In this document: in pieces, positions 33,614 through 41,335 of the stretch
Layout of the letters: each line of letters opens with the position of its first letter
Position numbering within the stretch: the first letter of the stretch is position 1
IMG/VR virus record: IMGVR_UViG_3300020421_000026
Coordinates: 1 to 54,370 of that record
Reading direction: 5' to 3' (one strand)
Source: a virus
DNA: 54,370 nucleotides
Notes under the pieces: model-generated
Databases searched by the model: none
What the model saw: the letters and a program-made list of their open reading frames with translations, nothing else
What the model was told of the DNA's origin: nothing
Made by a program: the position numbers and the translations under genes

Positions 33614-34519
33614 TTAATCTTGAGTTATTGTAATAGAACAGCCACCAGCAGTTTGACAAGTCTGGTTGAGGTTGTAAGATTGTGCTGTACCACTCATTTG
33701 TATTAAGTTTAATGTTGTTGGTTGTGATCCGTATAATGTGATATTGGCAGTATGAGCACCATTACCTTTTTGTACACCACTGATTTGACTACCGTTTTGA
33801 TAACTTTTATAATTTACAGTTTTGTTTCCGTCGTTGATTTGCTTCCACCAAATATCCTGATTGTTACCATATATCCAAATGTTTGCAGTATGGTATCCTG
33901 GATTACTTGTATTACCATTTGTTTGATAACCAGCAATAACATTATTGTCTCCGTGATAGTCTAAAATTGCTTTATGTCCACCGTGTTCTGAACTATCGCC
34001 TGTATCAAAGTCTGTATCATTTATGTTAGTAAGACCAACACCTTGACCCCATCTCATTAGATTGTTGTCTCCCCAAACGTGAAAACCTGCTTCTGTATAT
34101 TGACAACTGCCATCTTCTGTACACTTCTGTTTAATGTAAATATCATTATCAACACCATCTACATCTCCACAGAATGTTGCATTATTACAATTTACTTTAC
34201 CCCATGTGCTAGTAAATCCAGCAAAATTATTTTGTCCTTCTTGAGCAATTTTAACTAGATTACCATCACCTGATACAGAAAATTCAACCTCGTTGTCTTC
34301 TCCTAGTTGTCCAATCCACATAGTTAAATTATCAACATTACCGTATTGTAATCCTAAGTCTAAATCTATGTGTTGGTCTTTTCCTTCTTGGGAAATTGTT
34401 AAATCTAAGTTGTCGCCAACTTGGTCAATATGAACATGATTGTGCCCTTCTCCAGCAAACAAATCAAAACTTGCTGTTGCACAAAAAATTCCTAACAATG
34501 TTGCATATATAAATTTCAT
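33614..34519 (-). CDS. Curlin-repeat secreted fibre protein (major/minor subunit, second copy)
   Basis: 301 aa, exported. N-terminal signal peptide (MKFIYATLLGIFCATASFDLFAG). The mature part holds degenerate curlin-type repeats, alternating hydrophobic strands with Gln, Gly and Asn turns (IDQVGDNLDLTISQEG, IAQEGQNN, WIYGNNQDIWWKQ). There are two Cys pairs and an end CSITITQD, nearly shared with the upstream curlin-like protein (SIRQTD) and the FecR protein (ITIIQVD). It is predicted to form beta-solenoid amyloid-like fibres outside the cell through CsgG. TAATG overlap with the FecR gene gives coupled expression. Confidence 0.82.
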   Translation of the reverse strand: MKFIYATLLGIFCATASFDLFAGEGHNHVHIDQVGDNLDLTISQEGKDQHIDLDLGLQYGNVDNLTMWIGQLGEDNEVEFSVSGDGNLVKIAQEGQNNFAGFTSTWGKVNCNNATFCGDVDGVDNDIYIKQKCTEDGSCQYTEAGFHVWGDNNLMRWGQGVGLTNINDTDFDTGDSSEHGGHKAILDYHGDNNVIAGYQTNGNTSNPGYHTANIWIYGNNQDIWWKQINDGNKTVNYKSYQNGSQISGVQKGNGAHTANITLYGSQPTTLNLIQMSGTAQSYNLNQTCQTAGGCSITITQD

Positions 34520-35721
34520 TAATCCACCTGTATAATTGTGATGAATGTTCCTTCACAATCATTTAAACATATTGTAGCATCTTTTAAATTACTGTCTTCT
34601 ACAAATATTTGGGCACTATTACCTGAGTTTATTCTAACACTAACTGTATTTGTTACTTGTCTAAAAAAGAATAATTTTCCATCTTCTAAGACTGTGTTAA
34701 ATTGTGTTTCAGGGTCAAACCCAATAGCAGTACCTGTAATTTTGTCTGCGGCAATACTGCCTTCAGATTCGCTACCACCTTCTTTTTTCTCTTCTCCTAC
34801 ACTCACTTCTTCTATTGATTCAAGCAAGTCTTGTAAAAAATCAACATCTAGAAAATTTATATCTAGTGTTGTAAATTCTAAATCTTCTGTTGTGTCTGCT
34901 AACACATCTGCTTCAATGGCATTAGCATCTAATCCATCAAAGTCTAAAAGTCCAGCATCACCTTTTGCTTCTTCTTGTTGCTCCTCAACTGCTTCTTTTA
35001 TTTCACTTGGTTCACTTACAATAAACATGTTATCAATCATGTTTAAGTCTAAATCAGCAAGTAAAACAGGATTTGTTGGAGCCTGTTCTAATGTACTAAC
35101 CATAACAGCCTGAAAGGCTTCTGTTAATACTTGCACACCACCGTCATTTGTTATTGTTATACTACCTGACGGTCTGCACCCTTCTTCTAATTTTACTGTA
35201 TCTGTACAACCTGAGTCTGGTAATAATATTACTAGACTTCTTCCTAACTCGTCAACTGTTGTTGTAAAGTCAGTACCCCTAATACCTATTGTGGCTGTAG
35301 GAGTTTGTACAACTATATTTTCTTTAGGTACTAATCCCAATCCGCCTGTGGCAAAACGTGCTGTTCCTTGCACAAAATCTAATGCCATCCTACTCTTACT
35401 TGGATCAGGATCGTACACATACTCATTAATAACCATATATGTGTGTTCAGTTAAACTAACTTGTGTATCATCTATGAATTTTAATTTTAAACGACCATTT
35501 ATCGTTTCAACTTCATCATTGCTTTGTATGTCTGTGTCTAGTTCTGCAATCAATCTTTCACCAGACGTTCTACTAATACTGCCAGGCGAGCCCACTTGCT
35601 CTAATATCCCGCCGATGCTCTCATTGGCACCGGCGGAAATACTGTATGTTGCACTAAACAACAAAAATGCATATAAACAAACTTTAGTCAGTTTGTCTAA
35701 TTGAAACTGAAGCATTTTCAC
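34519..35721 (-). CDS. FecR-domain secreted protein with curlin-like C-terminal end
   Basis: 400 aa. Signal peptide with a hydrophobic core (CLYAFLLFSATYSISAGA), then a FecR domain (about residues 45-215) with IESNDEV-style and PTATIGIRGTDF motifs typical of the family. An acidic linker (about 245-335) follows, and a C-terminal beta segment ends CLNDCEGTFITIIQVD, which resembles the ends of the two flanking curlin-like proteins. Probably periplasmic or exported, acting as sensor, nucleator or surface-anchored part of the fibre. Its start overlaps the upstream gene by 38 bp, with no in-frame alternative. Confidence 0.83.
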   Translation of the reverse strand: MKMLQFQLDKLTKVCLYAFLLFSATYSISAGANESIGGILEQVGSPGSISRTSGERLIAELDTDIQSNDEVETINGRLKLKFIDDTQVSLTEHTYMVINEYVYDPDPSKSRMALDFVQGTARFATGGLGLVPKENIVVQTPTATIGIRGTDFTTTVDELGRSLVILLPDSGCTDTVKLEEGCRPSGSITITNDGGVQVLTEAFQAVMVSTLEQAPTNPVLLADLDLNMIDNMFIVSEPSEIKEAVEEQQEEAKGDAGLLDFDGLDANAIEADVLADTTEDLEFTTLDINFLDVDFLQDLLESIEEVSVGEEKKEGGSESEGSIAADKITGTAIGFDPETQFNTVLEDGKLFFFRQVTNTVSVRINSGNSAQIFVEDSNLKDATICLNDCEGTFITIIQVD

Positions 35722-36502
35722 TGTCTAAATCAACGTCTATTTTACCAGGACATGCAGGACTACAAGTAGCCGCATTACTTTGTAAGAATTGAAAATCACC
35801 GTCTGACCCTACTAAAACAAATTTTAAGTAGTGGTTAGCATTACCTGTTTGGTTAGATGTGATAGCATTATCATCACCCGTGATATTCATTTCCCAAGTT
35901 GCGGAACCGGAGTCTACTTTAACACCACTTTGTGAAAAAGCAGATGTGTTATTCCAATCAGAACCAGGAGTACCACTCCATGCTTTTGAGTTTGAAACAG
36001 CATTCCTAAAGTCGTTCCTGTCACCTAGTATCGTCAAATCCATATTAAGGTTGTCTGCGGCAAAGTTTGCACCAATATCTATATCAAAAATGTTTGTATC
36101 ACCTTGAATGTTCCAAAGCATATCAACATTATCTGCACTACCAGATGCACCTATGTTTAAATCTAATGAATTAGAATCTCCTAAAAAGTAGAAATCCCAT
36201 ACAGTTGATCCAGAACCGTCTCCAGTCCATGCACCAAATATTTCATTACCATCACCGTCTTGAATGATATCAATAATCAAATTAGATCCTGTGATAACTA
36301 AATCGCTACCGTCACCAGCATCACCTGATATCTTGTTAGCACTACCAGCCTGTAATATGGTCAAAGTTAGATTATCCCCTTGTTGGTCTAATAAAACTTC
36401 GTTGTCGTCAGCACCTATGGCAGGAGCAAATAATCCTACTGTTAGGCCCATGACTGCGAAGACATTGATTGCAAAATTTTTAAATAAATTTTTAGTCTTC
36501 AT
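35684..36502 (-). CDS. Curlin-repeat secreted fibre protein (first copy)
   Basis: 272 aa from the ATG at 36502. In-frame ATGs at 36514 and 36505 also exist, but GGAG lies at the right spacing from 36502. A signal peptide (FAINVFAVMGLTVGLFAPAIGA) is followed by repeats of the form (I/L)xxxGDxN (NIQGDTNIFDIDIG, TILGDRNDF, NITGDDNAI) with QAG and QTG elements. This is curlin-like, Asp/Asn-rich rather than the Gln/Asn-rich E. coli CsgA. The end is CSPACPGKID...VSIRQTD. It overlaps the end of csgG by about 11 bp. Predicted substrate of CsgG. Confidence 0.82.
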   Translation of the reverse strand: MKTKNLFKNFAINVFAVMGLTVGLFAPAIGADDNEVLLDQQGDNLTLTILQAGSANKISGDAGDGSDLVITGSNLIIDIIQDGDGNEIFGAWTGDGSGSTVWDFYFLGDSNSLDLNIGASGSADNVDMLWNIQGDTNIFDIDIGANFAADNLNMDLTILGDRNDFRNAVSNSKAWSGTPGSDWNNTSAFSQSGVKVDSGSATWEMNITGDDNAITSNQTGNANHYLKFVLVGSDGDFQFLQSNAATCSPACPGKIDVDLDSENASVSIRQTD

Positions 36503-37472
36503 CATTTTCTCCATTTTTCTTCAGGAGCATTTTCTCCCAAAGTTTTTTATCGGCTTTAAGATCCTCTTCTTCTATATCAACTTGCATCCATGTTGCGTTT
36601 TCGTCCTCTGATAATTCTTGAACGTCCCACCCTTCAGGATACACAATTTTCCAATAGCCTCTCTCATCGCCTTGTTGTATCAATGCCAATACCGCGGCTT
36701 CAATAGCCGAACGTACTGCCCATGTAACACTTTCGTTCTCTGTCATACCACTTTCTAATTCAAGAAGTTTTGTGTCCATGTCTAAAAATCTAAACACATC
36801 TCCTCCTATCCCTGTACTCAAAATGGTTTTGTATGTCTGTACGTTGAGTAACACTTCGCCCGTGAGTGTGCTTACGGCTCTCAGTGATACAACAACACTA
36901 TCTCTTCGATATTGATTAGTTGTTCCAATACCTAGATATCTTGCCCCATTACCTCCAGTTTCAATATTAGTGTCATATCCAATGATACCACCTTCTAATA
37001 TCATACCTGCAAATAATAGCGGTTGGACTCCTTCTGCTGGTTTTTCGTCTGTGGCAAATTGTTCACGAGTACTTCGAACAATTTGTCTTTCTCGCACAAG
37101 GTTGTCTAGTCCTAAACCTCTTTCTACAACTCTAAACCACGTGCCTTTAGGATCATCCTTAGCACCTGCGGCTTTTAAAGAGTCAATTAATAAATCTTTT
37201 GCACCTTGCGTAACTGCGGTGCTGAAACTTGCAACTCCATCTGAACTCATCCTTTGTCCAGTTAAGTCGTCAAATTTGTAAACTGCAACCACTGGCTTTA
37301 CTTCTGCTGGTGGCAAGTTTCTTAGTTTCTTATATGTGGGTAATTCAACGAATTTTGGTTCTTCAATACATTCTAATAATGACGTATTGCAGACTTTGTC
37401 GCCAGGTATGGAAATGCTGGCGCATCCGCTAATTAGCAAAGCAAATATTACTGCTATAATTCCATTTTTCAA
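36492..37472 (-). CDS. csgG: CsgG-type outer-membrane curli secretion channel
   Basis: 326 aa, about 50 longer than E. coli CsgG (277 aa). Lipoprotein signal with lipobox LISGC (Cys17), then family segments LPPAEVKPVVAVYKFDDLTGQ, the VRERQIVR element, and the membrane-strand region GIIGYDTNIETGGNGARYLGIGTTNQYRRDSVVVSLRAV (split here by eye), then GEVLLNVQTYKTI. CsgG assembles a 36-strand gated outer-membrane pore. The C-terminal 50 residues are acidic and charged, unlike typical CsgG. It lies 3 nt after csgF and overlaps the next curlin-like gene, so the operon order is csgF-csgG-fibre genes. Confidence 0.94.
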   Translation of the reverse strand: MKNGIIAVIFALLISGCASISIPGDKVCNTSLLECIEEPKFVELPTYKKLRNLPPAEVKPVVAVYKFDDLTGQRMSSDGVASFSTAVTQGAKDLLIDSLKAAGAKDDPKGTWFRVVERGLGLDNLVRERQIVRSTREQFATDEKPAEGVQPLLFAGMILEGGIIGYDTNIETGGNGARYLGIGTTNQYRRDSVVVSLRAVSTLTGEVLLNVQTYKTILSTGIGGDVFRFLDMDTKLLELESGMTENESVTWAVRSAIEAAVLALIQQGDERGYWKIVYPEGWDVQELSEDENATWMQVDIEEEDLKADKKLWEKMLLKKNGENDED

Positions 37473-37475
37473 TTT

Positions 37476-37976
37476 TTATCCGCCTAATGTTCCAATTCCG
37501 ATAGGTATTTCTATTTCAGTAATTGTTCCATCTGCGTCAACAATAGTTAGTCTAATGTATTCTATTCCATCTACTGTAACTACCGTGTATGAGACGTTAC
37601 TGTCCTCAATAGTAAATGCACCTTCGGTAGAATTGGTACAAGTTGGTACTTCTGCTGGATTACAAAACATACTATCAACCAATCCCTTAGAAATTTGTGA
37701 ATAAATCCTACTCTCCAAATTTCTAATAAATTTGTTAATTGTGCTGTTATTTTCCAATCTATCTGCCGCTCTAAGAGCCGCTTCTATATCATCTGCTATT
37801 TTATCTTTTCTGCTCTTTTCCTGATTTTCAATCGTAAGGTAATGAGCACCGGTTCCTATTCCACTAAAACTTGGATTTTTAAACTTATGTTTTAGTTGGT
37901 CAGCAAACACGGTTTGTGATGCAAAAAATGCCAACATGACTACAATTCCTAAATGTGTTCCTGTTATCTTCATCAT
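37476..37976 (-). CDS. csgF: CsgF-type curli assembly protein
   Basis: 166 aa, near the size of E. coli CsgF (138). Signal peptide ending near TVFA, then the mature N-terminus HKFKNPSFSGIGTGAHYL, the conserved segment that binds inside the CsgG constriction (E. coli FRNPNFGG). A C-terminal beta domain (SYTVVTVDGIEYIRLTIVD) follows as in CsgF. An insertion with two Cys (MFCNPAEVPTCTN) is present. The first ATG overlaps the upstream stop (ATGA). CsgE, CsgC and CsgD are not seen in this window. Confidence 0.92.
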   Translation of the reverse strand: MMKITGTHLGIVVMLAFFASQTVFADQLKHKFKNPSFSGIGTGAHYLTIENQEKSRKDKIADDIEAALRAADRLENNSTINKFIRNLESRIYSQISKGLVDSMFCNPAEVPTCTNSTEGAFTIEDSNVSYTVVTVDGIEYIRLTIVDADGTITEIEIPIGIGTLGG

Positions 37977-38278
37977 TTTTTCTTCTTTTGTTGAGACATT
38001 TCCCTTTCAGCGAGTGCCTCTTTTTCCTCTGCGTCTTGCAAAATTTCTTGCCGTGTTCTATACTCTAACACAACATCTACTTTTTGTTGCAAACGAATTA
38101 AGTCTTGGTCCAACATTCTTGTTTGGTCTATAACTCTTATAAGAGCCATATGCATCTTTCCTAATGCTGGTTTTATTTCCGTATTAATATATTTCCATAC
38201 ATAGTATATAAAATATCCTAAGCCTACACAGGCTACGACCGGAAAACCATATTGTGAAATTAATGCCGCTATGTCCAT
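37973..38278 (-). CDS. Small membrane protein with coiled coil (tandem pair, second)
   Basis: 101 aa. One N-terminal transmembrane helix (about residues 11-30, YGFPVVACVGLGYFIYYVW), then a charged helical tail that looks like a coiled coil, ending in a lysine run. It is clearly paralogous with the next protein: GFP followed by a hydrophobic stretch with GYFI. Stop and start overlap with csgF (ATGA) and with the paralog (TAATG). In cellular curli clusters no such proteins are standard. It may form an inner-membrane partner of the secretion system or act as a holin or spanin-like factor; neither is shown. Confidence 0.75.
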   Translation of the reverse strand: MDIAALISQYGFPVVACVGLGYFIYYVWKYINTEIKPALGKMHMALIRVIDQTRMLDQDLIRLQQKVDVVLEYRTRQEILQDAEEKEALAEREMSQQKKKK

Positions 38279-38574
38279 TAATCTCTCCTTACATCGAGTT
38301 TACCGTCCTCAATAAAGTTTTCTGCCCGGGCTACCCGTTCGATATCAGGTCTTAACTCCAATGCACTACTGACTAACATATCGATTTTAATCATCTCGTT
38401 ACTCATAGTTCTTGCTCTATTTTCTAAGGATTCGCAAAACTTAGTCAATGTTTCGACCTGACCGACGACGCCAGCCATTAATTGCTTAATTATAATAAAA
38501 ATAAAATATCCCATTACGATTGCTCCGGCAATAGGGAATCCTACTTCTGCTATTAATTGAAATACTTCTTTCAT
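38278..38574 (-). CDS. Small membrane protein with coiled coil (tandem pair, first)
   Basis: 98 aa from the ATG at 38574 (a GTG two codons earlier is possible). N-terminal transmembrane helix (about 12-35, GFPIAGAIVMGYFIFIIIKQL) followed by a helical, mostly charged domain. Same layout as the next gene, with LIxxxGFPxxxxxxxGYFI in common, so this is a tandem duplication. First gene of the seven-gene curli-like operon, behind a late promoter at 38660-38666 and a 7-bp hairpin in the leader. Function unknown. Confidence 0.75.
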   Translation of the reverse strand: MKEVFQLIAEVGFPIAGAIVMGYFIFIIIKQLMAGVVGQVETLTKFCESLENRARTMSNEMIKIDMLVSSALELRPDIERVARAENFIEDGKLDVRRD

Positions 38575-38635
38575 CTGCACACTCTGTTTGTTTATAATTC
38601 TATTTTTGTAGTGTGATGTATGTGTTACTCTACAA

Positions 38636-38654
38636 GTAAGACTCTAGGTCTTAC
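38636..38654. repeat. 7-bp perfect hairpin in the curli-operon leader
   Basis: GTAAGAC, TCTAG, GTCTTAC. Lies 5 nt inside the late promoter, so it would form at the very 5' end of the curli-like mRNA. Confidence 0.55.
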
Positions 38655-38659
38655 GTTCT

Positions 38660-38666
38660 TATTTAT
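38660..38666 (-). promoter_or_regulatory. Late promoter of the curli-like operon
   Basis: Minus-strand GATAAATA about 86 nt before the first ATG. No closer consensus element is seen; the leader begins with the hairpin at 38636-38654. Confidence 0.6.
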
Positions 38667-38708
38667 CAATTTTTCTGGTAAAAATTTACATCTATATAAG
38701 AAACTGGC

Positions 38709-38715
38709 ATAAATA
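38709..38715 (+). promoter_or_regulatory. Plus-strand late-promoter-like element
   Basis: CATAAATAA, about 110 nt before the 41-aa gene; may give it a late transcript besides the sigma70-like one. Confidence 0.35.
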
Positions 38716-38718
38716 AAC

Positions 38719-38738
38719 TTGTAACATGATTGTAACAT
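38719..38738. repeat. Direct repeat TTGTAACAT, two copies
   Basis: Two identical 9-mers 11 bp apart (one helical turn), just upstream of the sigma70-like promoter. Candidate operator. Confidence 0.4.
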
Positions 38739-38755
38739 TACGTTGCAGAACATTT

Positions 38756-38783
38756 TTGTAATACCCATTAGGGCTGATACAAT
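38756..38783 (+). promoter_or_regulatory. Host sigma70-like promoter of the 41-aa gene
   Basis: TTGTAA and TACAAT separated by 16 nt. The only convincing bacterial-type promoter I see in the window. Confidence 0.45.
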
Positions 38784-38828
38784 AACAATGTGTGTAGCAA
38801 TTATTTACATCACAATCGGAGAAGAAAA

Positions 38829-38954
38829 ATGGCGAAATCCTTAGGAATAGTAGCCAATGCAACTCAACGTTTTGCTTTGGACTACTTTAGAAAATTTGAC
38901 TCGATGATGAAATCTGGCTCTATAGAAAGAGTTTTAGAAGACGCATTATTTTAG
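38829..38954 (+). CDS. Small protein, 41 aa, own promoter and terminator
   Basis: Read directly from the sequence. ATG with a GGAG-type site just ahead, 41 codons, TAG stop, then a strong terminator 7 nt later. The product is a short amphipathic helix with a basic centre (RKFDSMMKSGSIERV) and no signal peptide. A host-like sigma70 promoter (TTGTAA, 16 nt, TACAAT at 38756-38783) lies upstream with a long leader. Its isolation between two opposite late blocks and complete signals suggest a true, perhaps early-expressed, small gene. Confidence 0.65.
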   Translation: MAKSLGIVANATQRFALDYFRKFDSMMKSGSIERVLEDALF

Positions 38955-38960
38955 TCAGTC

Positions 38961-38992
38961 AAAAAAAAGCACCCATAAAGGGTGCTTTTTTT
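38961..38992. terminator. Bidirectional terminator
   Basis: AGCACCC/GGGTGCT stem with a 5-nt loop, flanked by A-run and T-run. It serves the 41-aa gene on plus and the 741-aa fibre gene on minus. Confidence 0.85.
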
Positions 38993-39005
38993 AATTTTGT
39001 TTTTA

Positions 39006-41231
39006 TTACATCATATTAACTAAAACTTCAATAACACCTTCTCCACTATCAATAGAACCTATTGCTTTACCAATTATTCTACCTGGGCCTGCATTATTAT
39101 CTGCTTTAGCATGACCTTCAACACCTGAAGCAACCATTAAGTCACCTTTAGCAACTGGACCAACTACTTTACAAGGAACCCTTCCTGTTAAAGCAACGTA
39201 TTGTCCTTCTGCATCTGCGTTCATCATGTATGCTGGATCTGTACTAATAACACCTGCAACTCTGTGGTCAAGTTCTTCGCCACATGCAGTAACTTCAGAC
39301 TCTCCTCCAAAGCATACTACAGTACCTGCTTCATATTCTGCATCACTTTCGTATTTCTCAGCCAAATCCGCGTATCTTGCCGCTGTTGCTGTACCTACAA
39401 AGAACGATGCGGCAACATTTGCTGTTGTAGTAACATTACCTGCCAAACTAGTCATTGCGCCAGTGTAACCTGTAATTCTTGCGTCTGCTCTTGCGTTGGT
39501 GTAATATAAGTTTGTTGAACCTTCTGATAAATTATCAGTGTCAAATGCACCCATGTTTACAGCAACGTCATCAGCATTTACAGTAATACCTGTACCTGCT
39601 CCAATGTTTAATGTAACTGCACCTGAAGTACCGCCACCTGTTAAACCTGATCCTGCTGTAACACCTTCAATGTCACCTGCGTCATTAGTAAAACTAATTA
39701 CACCTGTTGAACTGTTATATGAAATATCACCACTTGCACTAAGAGCCGCTCTTGCTCTTGCAGTTGTGAAGTATTGATTGTCGCCTTCTGTGATATCAGT
39801 TGTTGTTAATGCTTCAGCAATAGTAATTGTTCCTGCGGAATCATCATATGTTACACTGATGTTACCTGAACCAGACATAATAGCACCAACTCTGTCATCT
39901 ACTCTCTCATTGGTATAGTAAAGGTTTGAACCTTCTGCTAAATCGCCTGTATCTTGATTAGAAATATCTAAGTTTGTACCAACTTGTAATGCAATTCTGG
40001 CATCTGCTCTTGCTGATGTATGGTAAAGATTACTTGAACCTTCTGACAATGAGTCAGTGTCTGCCGCCGCAATCTTAACATCAAATCTAGCATCTGCTCT
40101 TGCTGATGTATGGTAAAGATTACTTGAACCTTCACTAAGTGCATCTGTATCAGCCGCCGCTATCCTGGCATCTGCTCTTGCGTTTGTGAAGTATAAGTTT
40201 GTTGAACCTTCTGCTAAAGCATCTGTGCCAGTTGCTATAGAATAATATGTTGTTCCATCATTTGTGAATTGCCATACGTCTGAAGTTTCGTTCCATTGTA
40301 AAAATACATCTGCACTACTTCCTCTGTTTACTTGTAAACCTGCGTTCTCACTTGGAGAACCACTGGCATCTCTGTTCAATTCAACAATGTTATCTGCCAA
40401 ACTTGCTGTTGTTGTATTAACAATAGTGTTCGTACCATTAACTGTTAAGTCACCGCTAATAACAACGTCACTACTAAATGTTTTTGCACCGCCAACAGTT
40501 TGGTCTCCAGTTGTTCTAACAACTGTACTGTCTGCGGTAAGTGTTGCTCCAGATATATCTATACCTGAGCCACCTGTTAAATATGTTGCACCATCAACGT
40601 ATGCCTTTCTTGCGGCATCGTTAGCCTGTGCTGGTGCTGGTAAATTATTAATTGAATTACTGTTTATATTAATGTTTGACCCCATTGTCAAACCACCAGT
40701 ACCTGTAAGTACTTGTCCACTATCAATTGTGATTGCACTTTGTAAATTAATTACACCAGTACCACTTGCGTTTAATTCAACGTCACCTGATCCTGAAGTT
40801 ATAATGCCAACGTTTTGGTTAGCATCTGCACTAAGTTGAATTGTACCTGAATTATCTTCAATAACTTTTTGTCCATTAACATAAAGTGATCCTGGACCAA
40901 CGTACAAGTCTCGCCATTGTTTACTTGATGAACCTAAGTCATATGTAACATCTGCTGAAGGTAAAATATGTTGTGCTACTGCTGAACCATCAAATGCTAG
41001 TGATACAGCACCTGACGTGCCTCCACCAGATAAACTTGATCCTGCCGTAACGGCTGTAATATCACCTGCTTGTATGTCTGAAAATTTTGCTAGTCTATGC
41101 CCACCTGCTGTTGAACCATCGTGGACCCTAATGGTATCTAAATCTGTATCTACGGTAATCTCACCTACTAGTCCTGTGAATGAACTGTGTTGGGAGGTTG
41201 TACCTCGTCTCCATTGGATTGCTGTTGCCAT
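39006..41231 (-). CDS. Tail-fibre-like protein, 741 aa, with repeats
   Basis: N-terminus MATAIQWRRGTTSQHSSF and the following VGEITVDTDLDTIRVHDGS are typical of phage tail-fibre hyaluronidase/tropism-determinant domains. The middle holds repeats of the type LSEGSSNLYHTSARADARI (about residues 330-440) and other short beta modules that should form a trimeric beta-helical shaft. The last 130 residues (ARYADLAEKYESD, AGTVVCFGG, GRVPCKV) form a domain shared with the 1642-aa protein upstream, probably a receptor-binding or chaperone-type tip. Late promoter at 41323-41329, about 95-nt leader, Shine-Dalgarno AGGAAGAG. Confidence 0.85.
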   Translation of the reverse strand: MATAIQWRRGTTSQHSSFTGLVGEITVDTDLDTIRVHDGSTAGGHRLAKFSDIQAGDITAVTAGSSLSGGGTSGAVSLAFDGSAVAQHILPSADVTYDLGSSSKQWRDLYVGPGSLYVNGQKVIEDNSGTIQLSADANQNVGIITSGSGDVELNASGTGVINLQSAITIDSGQVLTGTGGLTMGSNININSNSINNLPAPAQANDAARKAYVDGATYLTGGSGIDISGATLTADSTVVRTTGDQTVGGAKTFSSDVVISGDLTVNGTNTIVNTTTASLADNIVELNRDASGSPSENAGLQVNRGSSADVFLQWNETSDVWQFTNDGTTYYSIATGTDALAEGSTNLYFTNARADARIAAADTDALSEGSSNLYHTSARADARFDVKIAAADTDSLSEGSSNLYHTSARADARIALQVGTNLDISNQDTGDLAEGSNLYYTNERVDDRVGAIMSGSGNISVTYDDSAGTITIAEALTTTDITEGDNQYFTTARARAALSASGDISYNSSTGVISFTNDAGDIEGVTAGSGLTGGGTSGAVTLNIGAGTGITVNADDVAVNMGAFDTDNLSEGSTNLYYTNARADARITGYTGAMTSLAGNVTTTANVAASFFVGTATAARYADLAEKYESDAEYEAGTVVCFGGESEVTACGEELDHRVAGVISTDPAYMMNADAEGQYVALTGRVPCKVVGPVAKGDLMVASGVEGHAKADNNAGPGRIIGKAIGSIDSGEGVIEVLVNMM
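40000..40133 (-). repeat. 90-bp tandem repeat in fibre gene, 44 bp identical
   Basis: The 44 bp at 40000-40043 recur exactly at 40090-40133. They encode the SEGSSNLYHTSARADA unit of the fibre shaft. A substrate for slippage or recombination that would change fibre length. Confidence 0.85.
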
Positions 41232-41322
41232 CGTTATCTCTTCCTATATAGTTTGTTCTACATTATTTGTAGTCTACACTCACGTCTGAGTCTAGTCAAA
41301 AGGATTACCTTTTATATAAGAG

Positions 41323-41329
41323 TATTTAT
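41323..41329 (-). promoter_or_regulatory. Late promoter of 741-aa fibre gene
   Basis: ATAAATA about 90 nt before the ATG, just upstream of an AT-rich leader with a Shine-Dalgarno at its end. Confidence 0.65.
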
Positions 41330-41335
41330 CTAGAT

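Noticed and set aside
39960-40233. CRISPR-like spaced repeats
   Set aside because: Two 44-bp copies in frame within a fibre gene encode a repeated protein unit; no leader, no further copies and no cas genes.
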